A DNA stretch of 64,000 nucleotides from Phoronis australis (Eukaryota > Phoronida > Phoronidae). Shown here piece after piece: positions 1-32,640 of the stretch. Position 1 is the stretch's first letter, and each line of letters begins with the position of its first letter. The translations under genes were made by a program, and so were the position numbers. Below the pieces are notes generated by a model, which saw only the letters and a program-made list of their open reading frames with translations, did not search any database and had not been told where the DNA came from. The stretch is taken from assembly GCA_002633005.1 (NCBI GenBank), contig NMRA01000445.1:254402-318401 (forward strand), in the 5' to 3' direction.

Positions 1-234
1 GGGCTTGGAATCATCAATGGCAAAACAGAGGAAAATTTTCCAGCTGATGTATAGTTCCCCAAATAAATAGCCTTGTGTGACAGAATTCTGTGTTGAAAAA
101 ATTAGCTGAAATGAACGATTTTGCATGAACAAGGTCAAAATAATGACGAAAAAAGAGGAAACTGGAAATCAAATAAGAGGAATTTGAAACCGAAAAGAGG
201 AAATCCTCTTAGAAGCAGAAAATTCCAAGCCCTC
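1..234 (+). mobile_element. hAT-like MITE copy A, left end cut by window edge
   Basis: The window opens with GGGCTTGGAAT and the inverted counterpart AATTCCAAGCCCT closes at about 233, so this is a short non-autonomous element with 11-13 bp terminal inverted repeats; the first bases (CA by comparison with the copy at 1179) lie outside the window. The inside is A/G-rich, with several repeats of an AAGAGGAAA-type motif. Related sequence recurs at 489-687, 1179-1275 and, inverted, at 54705-54950. No coding capacity. Its assignment to hAT rests only on the CAGGGCTTGGAAT terminus. Confidence 0.5.
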
Positions 235-488
235 AGAGACAAGTTTACTTGTAGAGCCTGCTCTCAAACAGCATTTCTGAGGAGAATCACATTTCAGCTG
301 TGTGAGAGTTTTGACCAACCACGCTACGAACTGACAGTACTTTTCTAATAGTGCGCATAAAATGGTACGTATTATCGTTTCCCAGGACAAACAACACACT
401 GAGTATTAGAAAATTTTTAACCCAACCATTAAAAAGCAACTCATAAGCTTCAAGTCCACTTTGTTTCATTCAGAATACATGTTGCATT

Positions 489-687
489 TCACAGAGGCAC
501 TAGTAGAAAAAGTAACTTTTTATACAACAGGGCATGGAACCAGGCCTTTATGCAGTGTATGTCCTGGAGTAAAATCAAAATAGTGATAAAAAAGAAACGG
601 AAAAAGAGGAAACTAGAAATCATATTAGAGGAAAATGAAACTAAAAAAGAGGAAATCCTCTTAAAAATAGGAAACTCCAAGTCCTAA
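489..687 (+). mobile_element. 3' half of the same MITE family (copy B)
   Basis: Positions about 540-687 repeat the A/G-rich interior of copy A in the same order and end in ACTCCAAGTCCTA, a decayed form of the right terminal repeat. No left terminal repeat is visible, so the copy is 5'-truncated or too diverged to read at that end. Confidence 0.45.
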
Positions 688-1178
688 AACAAATAATCAA
701 AGCTTTACCAAGCATGGATTAAGGTATGCTACAGCAATGAATTCCATTTACCTTCAGGTATTAGCACATTTGTCGTCAGCACTGACAAAAACATCCGCGA
801 ATCGCGTTAACAAGTTAGACAATTAGAAAAGCCATTACTAATAACCGGTTATTAACAAGACAACATACCACACCCAGCTTAGCACTGTTGTTCAGGCTAG
901 AGCGACTACTGCGTACGCTGCCACTCGTCGTCATGGCTACCTGCAGAAAGACAAATTACTGGCTTGAAATTGCATGCACAGATTTTGCAGGACTACTGTA
1001 CTCTGGACATTTTGGAGAAAGCAACATTTCTGTGCGACACCAAAATCATTAAAAAATCTGCATAAAATAGACTGGTCTCAGAACTCATTGCTGCCTGAAC
1101 ACGCAAGACTTTTGAGCAGTGATAGGTTGAAGTGACTTGAGTTGTTTTCACAAGTGCACTTTCAGTTTCAGGTAATAA
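688..1178. other. Non-coding spacer
   Basis: No exon-like ORF with splice signals and no repeat that I recognise in this stretch. Confidence 0.4.
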
Positions 1179-1275
1179 CAGGGCTTGGAATGACCAACGA
1201 CAGAAAAAAGGAAAATTTTCTAGGAGATATAACGTTCCACAAATAGGCTTGTGTGATAGAAATATCGACGTGGGT
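1179..1275 (+). mobile_element. 5' fragment of the MITE family (copy C)
   Basis: CAGGGCTTGGAAT starts at 1179 and the following ~95 bases align with positions 1-95 (AGGAAAATTTTC, CTTGTGTGA). The right terminal repeat is absent, so this is a left-end fragment. Confidence 0.45.
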
Positions 1276-4200
1276 GCATGCAAATATCTGTGGGAATCAA
1301 CTGACACTCACCATTCACTCAAGGAAATATTTAGTTTTTGATGACATCATTAATTTTGGCAGCGGCAGACCTGAAGAAGTACACGACGGAAGCCAAGGCC
1401 AGTGCAAAACTGACCACCCTCCCTCCACGTCCGTGAAAACACGGCTCACGAGAAAAAATAGAACACCTCAAATCTAAATAGAGGGCCGGTGCACTACCAA
1501 GGACCAAGGCTATGCCGAAACGGGCACACCGAAGATCTGTAGTGGAGCAGGAAAGACCGAGTTTGTGTGATAGCTTAAAATGTATTCTTTTCGCAAGTAT
1601 GAGACACTGATTTTTTATTTCAAAAAACAGTCCATTCTTTGATTCAATTTTATCATTTCGTAAATTCAGTGAATTCCTGATCTCACACATTATATTCTTA
1701 ATCTTCAGTATAACCGTTCAACTAGACTGTCATATTAGTTGATTCATGCCCAAAATTTATTGTAAATCCGCTGCACGTCGGACCGGTGAGACCAAAAAGG
1801 TATTTTATGAAACTGTTATATATAATAATTACCTCCAGGACGAACACGCCATTAAGAAAATCATTAGGCATAATGATAAAGTCTGTAAGCCCAATGATTA
1901 CCTCGATGTTATTTATTATCGGAATAGAAACACAGCCCTCCAACTTTGTCATGAAAAATTACATTTCTAAAGCATAAGTCCGACCCGTAGCCTAGTGTAG
2001 TGTTGTTTATGAGTTTGTAAGCCCTATGAACGAATGTCTTTGAGCAAATGTCAAGCAAAGTTATATTGATGAAACGGTTTGCTGTCTTTCCCGTCGGTTA
2101 TCTATGGCGCCATCCAAGAATATTTTCTGCAATGTCACGAACGTAAGCTAGTCCATAAAGAAATTGTGGAAAACACGTCAATTTGGTACGTATAGCACGA
2201 TGTGCTGTGATTGAAAATATCGGAGTCCCTTTTGATTGCATTCGAGAAGCCTGTTTTGAATGCGATGCAAACAGGTTCGCGCCGCACATTACACTTGTTT
2301 AATGTGACTTTTCTGTTACCCCCCATCATGTGTCATTCTTTGCAGTATTTCACACTTGCCGTGTCCCACAGTGTGTTTCAAGCTTTTGCCCCCACGGTGG
2401 TATTACTGTGTCACTTTATCTCCCACTTGAGAATGAAACAGGAACATTTCGAAATTCCGTGCGTCTTTTAATCATGTTCTGTTGAGTGTCAAACTTCGTT
2501 CGAGGATGCGAACATAACAGAATAAAGACGACAAGTGTTTGTGTATTCAACCAATTTTACATAATAACTAACAACAAAAATTTGAATTCTAGTGCCTACT
2601 TCTAAAACATACCAGTTCTGTTAGGAACGGCTTTAAGATGTTTCATTCATGAATTCAATCCATTTACCGAATACTACGGAAAATCGATGGTGTTCACTAA
2701 TGGTAGCTTATGCACTTACGTCAATGTTCAACCGGGATCCAATACTTCCGAGCAGTCTGCCATCAAGTACTCAAAGGTCAACAGGGTCACCGAGTGCAGT
2801 CGCAGGTGTCCACAGCCCGTCCCCTTTGTAATTGTAATCTTGTGAGCAAGCCTACAACAGATTAAGATCAAGATCAAGAAAAATTTATATCAATTATTTC
2901 AGTTGCTAAGATACGCCAACACAAGTATCAGGATCACCAAAATGCAACACCATATGATGGACAAAAAGAAAACTGCCTTCCGATTTAACCCAGTTAGTGC
3001 CTCGGAGCACCATTGCTTCCAAAATTTGACAGCAGTGCCACCTACAGTGTTATAACTTTTCTTATAACTGTCACGTTCACAAAGAGTTATGGTAATAACT
3101 TTTCACTAAATCACTCTCACAGAGGGTTAGTACCGTGCTACAGATGCAACTTTTAAAACCCGTGTTAAAGAATTCAGACTGAGAGTTATAACACATAATT
3201 TTTTTTTTTTAAAGTTTCAACCACTTTCGTTTGAACACAGTAATAGTCAAACATCCCTATCCCAGTATAAATACTCTCCTGAAGAGCACCTGAAAATTTT
3301 GCTTTAAACACAAAAGTTACAAACACTGTTGCCAGGGACAACCAAGGTGACAAATGCACTTAAAGGTCAGGTCAGTCTCACAATAGGCTACTAATTCACT
3401 GTTGAATAACTGAGTCACAAAAGTCCATAGACAGTTTCATGGAGGAAACAAAGTATTTCAGTTTTGCAATTCATTGCATTTAGCAAATGCCAGGGTTGTT
3501 ATAGCAATTCATGTGACATGTGATGTCAGCATGCGATCACTGATATTTCCACTGATTGGCTAAAACACAGTATGACAACTGCTGCTACGAGGTGAAGACG
3601 ACCAGTTAGCGCTGGAATGTCAAGTACAGATCAAGATAACAATGGACCAACACTGATTTCTTTGTTTTTGTGGACTAATAGAATTTGCCTTGTTAGCCAT
3701 TTTTATTCTGTGCAAAATATGTGAAGAATTACTTTAAGAGAGGAAAAAGACGAAAACGAAGAAAAAAATGAAAAGGAAGGAAAAGAGTAAAAAGAAGAAA
3801 AATGAAAAAGAAGTGTCCGTTGTCTTGTAATGAAATAAATATAAAACCATCCTTTGGGCATACGAGGTCATATCAAGCCATACGGACCTCTTGAGAGCAG
3901 TACTGTTCTCTTTCACTCCACCTGTTACCCTGGCAACGGTCCATATTTACATATTAAGACCAGTTTAGAAATACCAGAATGATTTCACCTAGCAACACCC
4001 CATGTAAGACAGCCTTCTAGTAGATTGGTCCAGACATTCCTAGCCTTAGACTATGATGGATAGTAGTAAAGAGAATTACCCATCAGACCATATCAGACAA
4101 CTGAACCCCAGAGTATGTGTTTAAATAAAGCACAGATGATGGCATGGATCAAGGTGTGATAGGACAAGTACAACAGACCTGCGATCTGTTGATCAATAAC

Positions 4201-4774
4201 ATCACAAATATGCTGTAGCAAATCCACAAATGCAACAAATGAGATTGATGAAATACCCTCTAGAATTTCTGAGCGTAGCGCTATACACCCAGGGCAGATA
4301 ATCTTGCTAAAAATACTACAAACTACACAAAATGTTGTTTTGTAACTTCTTCTCTGAGAGACTAGATTTTGTTGGGGGCAGACATTTCGGCCTAGTCCGC
4401 CAGGCCTTTGTCGGTGACTGAAGTATTTCCCGCCGTTCGCTTGGTAAGGATGACAGTGTAAAGGGAGGTCCCGATTCAAAAGGAGACGTTAGGTCTTGAT
4501 TTTGATGGATTCCTGGATTTTACGGGCATACCCCCAACAAACCTGGTCTCCCAGTGAGTGATTTTCAATTTACAAGTCACTGAGAGACAACTGATCTACA
4601 CATTTTTCCGAATCTTCTACACACACAAGCTAATACTTAAAACTTAACTATTCACCCTATTTTTGTTGAAAATTTTAACAAAACATAATTTCATGTCCAG
4701 TGAACTATTCTAATAGGTAAAAGAATTGTTGAAAAACACAAGTTCTTAACTATCACTCAAATGAGAGGACTGTA
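1276..4774. other. Intergenic, no gene recognised
   Basis: Only short ORFs without family resemblance or coherent splice sites are present. Minor structure: a short (ATCAAG) repeat near 2860-2880 that looks like a retroposon tail, an AT-rich stretch at 3190-3230, and a purine-rich stretch at 3735-3810. Confidence 0.4.
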
Positions 4775-4846
4775 GAAACATTGGGGGTACAGAGGGTGGG
4801 GACAGGGGGGGCAGAGGGTGGAGACAGGGGGATGGGACAGGTGGTG
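4775..4846 (+). repeat. G-rich minisatellite running into the assembly gap
   Basis: Imperfect repeats of a GGGACAGGGGG / GCAGAGGGTGG type run up to the run of N. Multiple G3-G7 runs give G-quadruplex potential on the + strand. The repeat probably caused the gap. Confidence 0.7.
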
Positions 4847-5055
4847 NNNNNNNNNNNNNNNNNNNNNNNNNNNNNNNNNNNNNNNNNNNNNNNNNNNNNN
4901 NNNNNNNNNNNNNNNNNNNNNNNNNNNNNNNNNNNNNNNNNNNNNNNNNNNNNNNNNNNNNNNNNNNNNNNNNNNNNNNNNNNNNNNNNNNNNNNNNNNN
5001 NNNNNNNNNNNNNNNNNNNNNNNNNNNNNNNNNNNNNNNNNNNNNNNNNNNNNNN
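4847..5055. other. Assembly gap (209 N)
   Basis: Unbroken run of N. Any ORF spanning it is an artefact. Confidence 0.99.
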
Positions 5056-7186
5056 AGTCCTGAATCGAAGTTAACAGTGCCAGTCAGTTAACTTCGCAGT
5101 AAACAGGTGGATAGTGTCGACGCTGCGATGCAGTATGAACGGTAAACTTTGGTCCCATCAAAATTATCAACAGGGTCTATTGTTATCATCAACAATTAAA
5201 GGGCAGTGTTGTTACTAATAGTTGCTTATACTTTGCTAGAATAATCGTCAATCAAATTTGAAATAAGTTTTATAGATCAATTAGCAAAGTCACATAAATA
5301 TTTCGAAATTGCCATGTTAAAAAATATCCTATTTTGCATGTGATACATCAGTGCCACCTTAATTGTTATTACTTCGATGACAACAACGTCACATGCTGTT
5401 TAATTCGATGTTGTTAACTACGGAAGCCGGTATGAACAGTTCAGTTAACTTTGCCATGTGAGCTCATTCTAATTTAGTGTTTGCTGGCAGAAAATGTTGT
5501 GAAACAACTCGATTTCCATCCCACGGCCAGGTGTTAGGGGAATCTTTACTTACATTTACATTACTCAAATTATGATTGTCATTGTACAACTTCTGGCCTG
5601 ACGGTGCTGTGGCCAAAGTTGAACCAGACATCGCGGCCCCCGACGAGTACGTAGATTTGCAGTTTCGTGGCTATTTCACCTACATAATCATGTGCACATT
5701 ATTTTGGCTCACTAGTATAGTATTTTCTTGACTGAAAGTTTAGTTTCTACTGAACTTTGGGTAGTTTATGTTCGTGATGTCTGATCAGTTTCCAAGCCAC
5801 TGGCCGGGATAACGAGTCAATCCGGCCGGTCGCGACGGGCCTGACCGGGCTCCGAGCCTACTGGCCAGGATAACAAGCATTTTGTGTTTAGAACTAAAAA
5901 AATCACAAGTCTAAACAACACAGATCTAGGTTCTCCTGTCTTTATCTCACGGAAAATACTTCGAAATTATCTCCGAACAGACCCCTGAAACTCCTGAGCA
6001 CTACGGACCTTATTGGCCTGCCGAACTTCAAATTTGTAGGCTACGGTGTGTCCAAATACCAATAAATCCATAAGAGCGAAGGGTTTTACATCGAAGTTTG
6101 ATGATTTTTTGGTGTTAAATTAGGGACGAGACAAAAAATTCAAATTCTTATTTAATATTTAAAAATGCATTGATTTAAAAAAATATCAAAAACAGATTCA
6201 AACAAAAAAAATTAACAAAATCCGTTGACTTTTTAAGAACGTTTGAAGAGCGATAATTAGCTGTTTATTTTAGTCCACTGAATACATGGGAATGAAGGCG
6301 TATTTATGTGACCCAAAATTAGTTTTTTCACTATAACTTCCTCAATACTTTTAATAACAATGTGAAAATTTCAGGATATGACATTTACTTAGTGAGAGAT
6401 ATTTTTAAGACAACAAAAAATTCCAAAATGACGGACAATATGGCCACCATTACGACTGCAAAAACGTCTTATTTTACGTTAACGAACTATATGGTGTAAT
6501 ATAACATTAACGAACTATATGGTGTAATATATCAAATGATAGGTCTTTTCATTGCTTTTTTGAAGAGAATGATGAAAAACATGTTTAGGCAATATTTACG
6601 ACATTTCTGCAATAGCTGCCAAAATGGCTGCCAACATTACTGCATTAACGACCACCAGAAGATTGATTCAGCAACCATGATGTACACGTCAATATTAAAG
6701 GTGTTTTATGAACTGCAAGGATATCATACAATTGTGTTATTCATATATGTTTATTTTGTACAAAATGGCTGCCAAGATGGCTGCCACCCATAACAGAAAA
6801 GTAGTTGTAGTAATACAATTTTACAAGACAAATGAAACCAAAACGAGATTCGTTCAAACTTTTGCTTGACCGGCAACAAGACTACCCAGAGGTTCAAAAG
6901 TCCATCTGTAACAAATACAAGGGCACACTGAGTGCATCGCATGGAGCACAGATACAAAGGATCCTCATTATTTTAATCCCACTAGGGGGTGCAATGCAGA
7001 TGGAGCAAATGCACTCGAAAATTTAGGTAATGCAGAATACATCAAATATGCCTGAAAATGGGAAGGCATTGTAGTCTCCTTAATAGAAACCTAACTACCA
7101 AGTTTCATGAAAATCCATCAATGAACTCTAAAGATACACAAGAAAACATACAAAAAGTTGCCCTTGGGGGCACACCAACTGATTCC
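5056..7186. other. Intergenic with small tandem duplication
   Basis: No gene recognised. A 25-bp unit (TTAACGAACTATATGGTG...) is present twice, at 6479-6503 and 6508-6532. AAAATGGCTGCCA-type words recur at about 6631, 6763 and 6774, in what looks like old dispersed repeat. Confidence 0.4.
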
Positions 7187-7192
7187 TTTATT
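7187..7192 (-). promoter_or_regulatory. Poly(A) signal of the 7.2-9.1 kb gene
   Basis: TTTATT on the + strand reads AATAAA on the minus strand, 37 nt after the stop codon of the three-exon minus-strand model, a normal position for a polyadenylation signal. Confidence 0.5.
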
Positions 7193-7228
7193 CTTTTGTT
7201 CAGTGGTAACTTTCTGGCGCTTTATCTG

Positions 7229-9101
7229 CTATGTCAAATTCTTGATCTGACATGCTTTTGTAGACTTCAGTGAAGACTTGAGATCATGAATGGTTTTCGT
7301 TTCCTTTGAAACACACTGTACCCGTCTCTTTAGTTTTTGTTTCCAAGGTGTTAGGGCTTCTCGCCAAGAGGATGGTGTTGAGGTGGATAGCTTTGACTCA
7401 ACTGAAGGGCCAGCTTCAAGCTCTGGTTGTGTCAGCTCAGAAAATACAGGTTCATCGAGAGGGTCAGCAACCACGCAAGACACAGGTTCTTCACTAGGTT
7501 CAGGAACGAGAGGAAACAACTCTTCGCACACTTTAAACTGGGACATGCTTCTTTCATTTGAAACTTATTGATACTCTTTAGTGACCAGCAAGTTGATATT
7601 GCTTATAGTAATTTTCCAATTACCAATAAGTTCACGTTTAAAGTTGACACTATCTCAGTCAGTGATTTGTTGCACTGTAAGAACACATAGATGGCATGAC
7701 CATTTTTCATGTTTTCACTGGGAACAAAGTTGAAGTTCTCTTGCAGGAACTGTCTCGCTTTGCCAGATTGAGATGGAGNCTGACAACTTTCTTTTTTTGG
7801 AGGCATTCTGAAAATATAAAAAGACATGTAAGAAAATTAACATACCAATGTACAGTGTTATAATATATTTGTTGTACACCAAATGATTCAGACTGCCTTG
7901 TCCTGTAACTACTATTAAACACTCACTACAAACCCTAAAACTAAAGTTTGAATTTTTTTACACTGATGTGCAACAAAGTGAAAAACATTCTACTTAGATG
8001 AGCAACACATAACAAAAAAGTATACTTTTTATGAGGCGTCTTGTGTTCACAAAATGAATTGATTTATTATTTTTCAAAAAATTGAACAGTTTTTCCTTTC
8101 CTTAATAAGTGTACTTCAAGAACTTGAAAACAAAAAATGTAAAATTCTCCAGTTGCGGACACAGCATCATGTCAGGGCCAGTAGAATTTTGTTTTGTCAA
8201 ATACCACAAGAAGGTAAAGGAATCAATGTTTACTTTGTTGTACCCACTCAATGATTTTCCAGGCACCAGCAACAAACTTAACTTGAAAGAATGACAACAT
8301 CAGCAACTATTCTTGTCCCAAACTGAAGAATTTTTATAACGTGTTTGATTAGAAAATCATTACATGCTATTCAATGAAAAAATCAACAAAAACACTACTG
8401 TCATATGGAATTGACAAACTGTGGTTTTATTTCATAAAAAACAGTAACACATGGCAATATTGTGAAGAAAATCTAGCAAAAATCACACTTAACCATTATC
8501 AAAGAATTCAAGTTTTGAGCCAATCAAATCTCTAGGATTTGATCACATGACCAAAATTCGCCGGACCAAGATTACCTATACTAAACCTTACAAAGTCATC
8601 GATTTCCAAAAAATACACATGAAAATGTATGGAACTTCATCCAAATTGATCAATTTCGCTATTAATTTACACAAACTAGTCAATCTACCTAATTTAAGAG
8701 CAATTGTTAATCATAAACGGCAATGCCGATACACTGGTCCGTTATGGCTGGTTGGCGATAATGCCTGCCTCGGGTCTTAACTTTCACGGAGTTAGCAGAT
8801 CATGATACGGTGAATTGATTGAAATGAAATTTGGTGAGCAGTTGCAAGAGATATAAAAAAAGAATAAAGAACACATTTCATAAGAAAAAATAACTTACCT
8901 TTCAAAATACAAGAAGTCAAACAGGAGCGAAAAATTCCCCAACTTCTCACCAGTGACATGCTTTGACAAGAATGAAAATTCAACAAAGAAAATGACGTAT
9001 GCCCAGAAGAATTTACGGTCTACGTCATCAATAATGTGGTTCCCCATTTCCTTGGTTTCTGGAGGAGAGAGAGTGGAAATACTATAGCCACCGTGAAACA
9101 A
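7229..9101 (-). CDS. Unrecognised three-exon gene, 231 aa, divergent from SMC5
   Basis: Exons 9101-8899, 7807-7624 and 7537-7229 join into one frame. The first donor is AAAG|GTAAGT (phase 2), the second exon follows TATATTTTCAG and supplies the missing base, its donor is TTG|GTAATT (phase 0), and the third exon follows GTCCCAG in phase 0. AATAAA lies 37 nt past the stop. The N-terminal third is aromatic and hydrophobic (VDRKFFWAYVIFFVEF), without a clear signal peptide. The middle is mixed, and the C-terminal 100 residues are acidic and Pro/Ser-rich (PLVPEPSEEP, LDEPVFSELTQPELEAGPSV) followed by a basic segment (LTPWKQKLKRRV) of the kind found before coiled coils in THAP or P-element-type proteins; no THAP zinc-finger cysteines are visible. 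One codon in exon 2 contains N (7779). An overlapping alternative frame near the 3' end (7255-7205) also reads open, so the last residues are less certain. I cannot assign a family. Gene-like by structure, unproven. Confidence 0.5.
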
Positions 9102-9974
9102 TGGCTGTCTAATCGATAATCGCCATTACGCAACATATGGGAAAAGCCAATCAGCGTCGAGATAAGACTTTGTCACGTCCCTAGTGCTAAATGATGACTT
9201 CAAGCGATAAGCTGACACCAGTAACCCGTGTTGTGAACTGCTGAACAGACTGCGTGTGAAACCGATGACGTCATTGGATAATTTCAACACCTCTGTCTGC
9301 CGTTAGTTGTTAGGTAACGCAACCGTATGTGTCGTTATGGAGTAGAACTACTCGATCTAAATTGATACAAATTAGGTTATTTTTTGGGTGGCATGCTCCT
9401 TTAAAACAACATCGACAATACAGCTCCATGGAATAGTGGTAAGTACATGGTACAGGCATCGTTTTAAAACCCGTAATGCAAAGTTTTCCAAATGAGATCA
9501 CCGAAAACTTGTTTAGCATACCTGCCGTCAGAATGATCCAGTCACTCAGTGAATGACTGATTCACTCGGTCAGTTCTGCCCAAAATTCGTAATTAACTTT
9601 ATTTAACAGTCTTTACCTGAAGATAGTCTTTGGCCAGAAATACCACCATGCGATATTTCATTTGCGATCACTGTAATCAAGATGACGGGAGTTGCGTCAC
9701 CACACAAAAATCAGGAAACGATTTTTTTTCTGATACAAAAAACGTAGCAGCTGTGAACACAAGCGCAATCAGTGAACAACACATGAGTTTCGATGAATGA
9801 ATGACTTCAAAAAGGAGCAAATGATCATCGTGGAATGACCAACACAATTTTGACGAATCAGATTGAAGAATTTTCCAGGCACCTTTCGACGACTCTTTAT
9901 CTCTTTTTCCCAAACGAGGTTTTGCGGAAATATATTCAAAGCCCGGGAAATCTTGCTCAGTCAAGTTCTTGCCG
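9102..9974. promoter_or_regulatory. Probable bidirectional promoter region
   Basis: The 873 bp between the first codons of the minus-strand three-exon gene and SMC5 are the only upstream space both have. A CCAAT box (9147-9151, followed by CAGCG) is the one promoter element I can point to; no TATA box is obvious. The promoter role is inferred from the head-to-head arrangement. Confidence 0.4.
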
Positions 9975-31448
<21,474 letters not shown>

Positions 31449-32022
31449 TAGCTTAGTGTTATTTGAGCTGTTTCTTTCATTTAATATCGGGTCTTGTCCA
31501 AACCTACTGAGTCACTGCCTAGTTGGCCAGCAGGTGGCGATAGTATTGAATCTTGTGTACTACATTGTTCCAACATGGTTCAGAAACTTATGATCACCTG
31601 TGCTTTTAGGAATGAGTTGTTACCTTTTTGGTGGACGATGTGTTGTTTTGTCACAAGGTTGCGCTACGCGTATTTGGTGAGATACTGGACATGATTTGTT
31701 TGCATGATGAGATGTCATATGCATGCAGTTGAACAAAGTAGTGGCAACATCGTATCTGTGCAATACATATAAGTATAGTCATATTCAGTTGATTCATGTT
31801 TCCAACAGTCTCACTCTCAGTACCACATAACGATGATCACAAACCACGTAAAGTCATTGTCAATACTGTTGAACCGTGTTATAACGAGCCCTATTAGGAC
31901 TTTTTATAACCGAATTCCGCCTCAACCAATCCATTTTCATCCTATACACTTTGCTTGGAGCTAAATCAAATGTTGTAAGTGAGCGAAGGTTATAAACCTG
32001 GCTCATTGTGACTTAGTTCAAC
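31449..32022. other. Convergent SMC5/FAM227 intergenic segment
   Basis: Likely SMC5 3'UTR followed by unassigned spacer. It contains the CTCF-like core site at 31527-31538. No ORF of note. Confidence 0.5.
31527..31538 (+). promoter_or_regulatory. CTCF-like core motif CCAGCAGGTGGC
   Basis: Matches the bilaterian CTCF core consensus CCASYAGRKGGC at every position and is followed by GA. It sits about 80 nt past the SMC5 stop codon, between two convergent genes, a common place for CTCF sites. Occupancy is inferred, not shown. Confidence 0.4.
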
Positions 32023-32028
32023 TTTATT
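32023..32028 (-). promoter_or_regulatory. Candidate poly(A) signal of FAM227
   Basis: TTTATT on the + strand is AATAAA on the minus strand, about 610 nt past the FAM227 stop. If used, the 3'UTR contains the whole 59-bp tandem array. Confidence 0.35.
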
Positions 32029-32194
32029 ATTCAGCCTGAGAGAAGACTATGACACTTGGAATGCATTCTAAACAAGTTCATTTTATAAATTGTATTTGAG
32101 ATTCTGATTCCCTACTGTGTGTTGGACGTATCAACAGCCACCAGGGGTTTGGATCATCAGTCAGTCCACTGGTTGACTGATCATTTCCACAAAC

Positions 32195-32640
32195 GACCAA
32201 TGAGCTTATGTGTGTCATTCTCCTGTTGGTTCAGTTATTACCACACAACAATCCAGTAACTCATTACCAAACACAACCAATGAAGTGACTCTTCCCATCC
32301 TGCTCAGACATAGTGTCATTGCTATTGGCTGACTGCCACCCACAACCAATGAACTGTGTCATCACTTGTGTCACTCTCCTGTTGGCGTACTGCCATCCTC
32401 ATCCAATGAGCTATCCGTATCACTCCCATTAGCTGACTGTGCCACCCTCAACCAATGAGCTGTGTCATCACGTGTGCTACAACTCCTATTGGCTGACTAT
32501 GCCACCCACAACCAATGAGCTACATTATCACGTGTGTCACTCTCCTATTGGCTGACTGAGCCACCCACAACCAATGAGCTACATGATCACGTGTGTCACT
32601 CTCCTATTGGCTGACTGTGCCACCCACAACCAATGAGCTA
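32195..32640. repeat. 59-bp minisatellite with CCAAT/ATTGG and CACGTG words
   Basis: The last three copies of ACCAATGAGC start at 32511, 32570 and 32629, an exact 59-bp period; older, diverged units extend back to about 32195. Each recent unit carries ACCAATGAGCT, TCACGTGTG and CTCCTATTGGCTGACT, that is, an inverted pair of CCAAT boxes around an E-box. Homogeneity rises toward the FAM227 end, where the final unit supplies the complement of the FAM227 TAG. Confidence 0.85.

Noticed and set aside
1331-1690. 119-codon minus-strand ORF
   Set aside because: No recognisable motif, odd composition and no splice or poly(A) context; likely chance.
4093-4479. 128-codon minus-strand ORF
   Set aside because: Reads partly protein-like but has no family resemblance, no neighbouring exons in phase and no poly(A) signal in place.
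4781-5074. ORFs spanning the run of N
   Set aside because: Artefact of translating the gap.
32195-32640. CRISPR-like appearance of regular repeats
   Set aside because: It is a 59-bp tandem minisatellite without unique spacers, in a eukaryotic genome.
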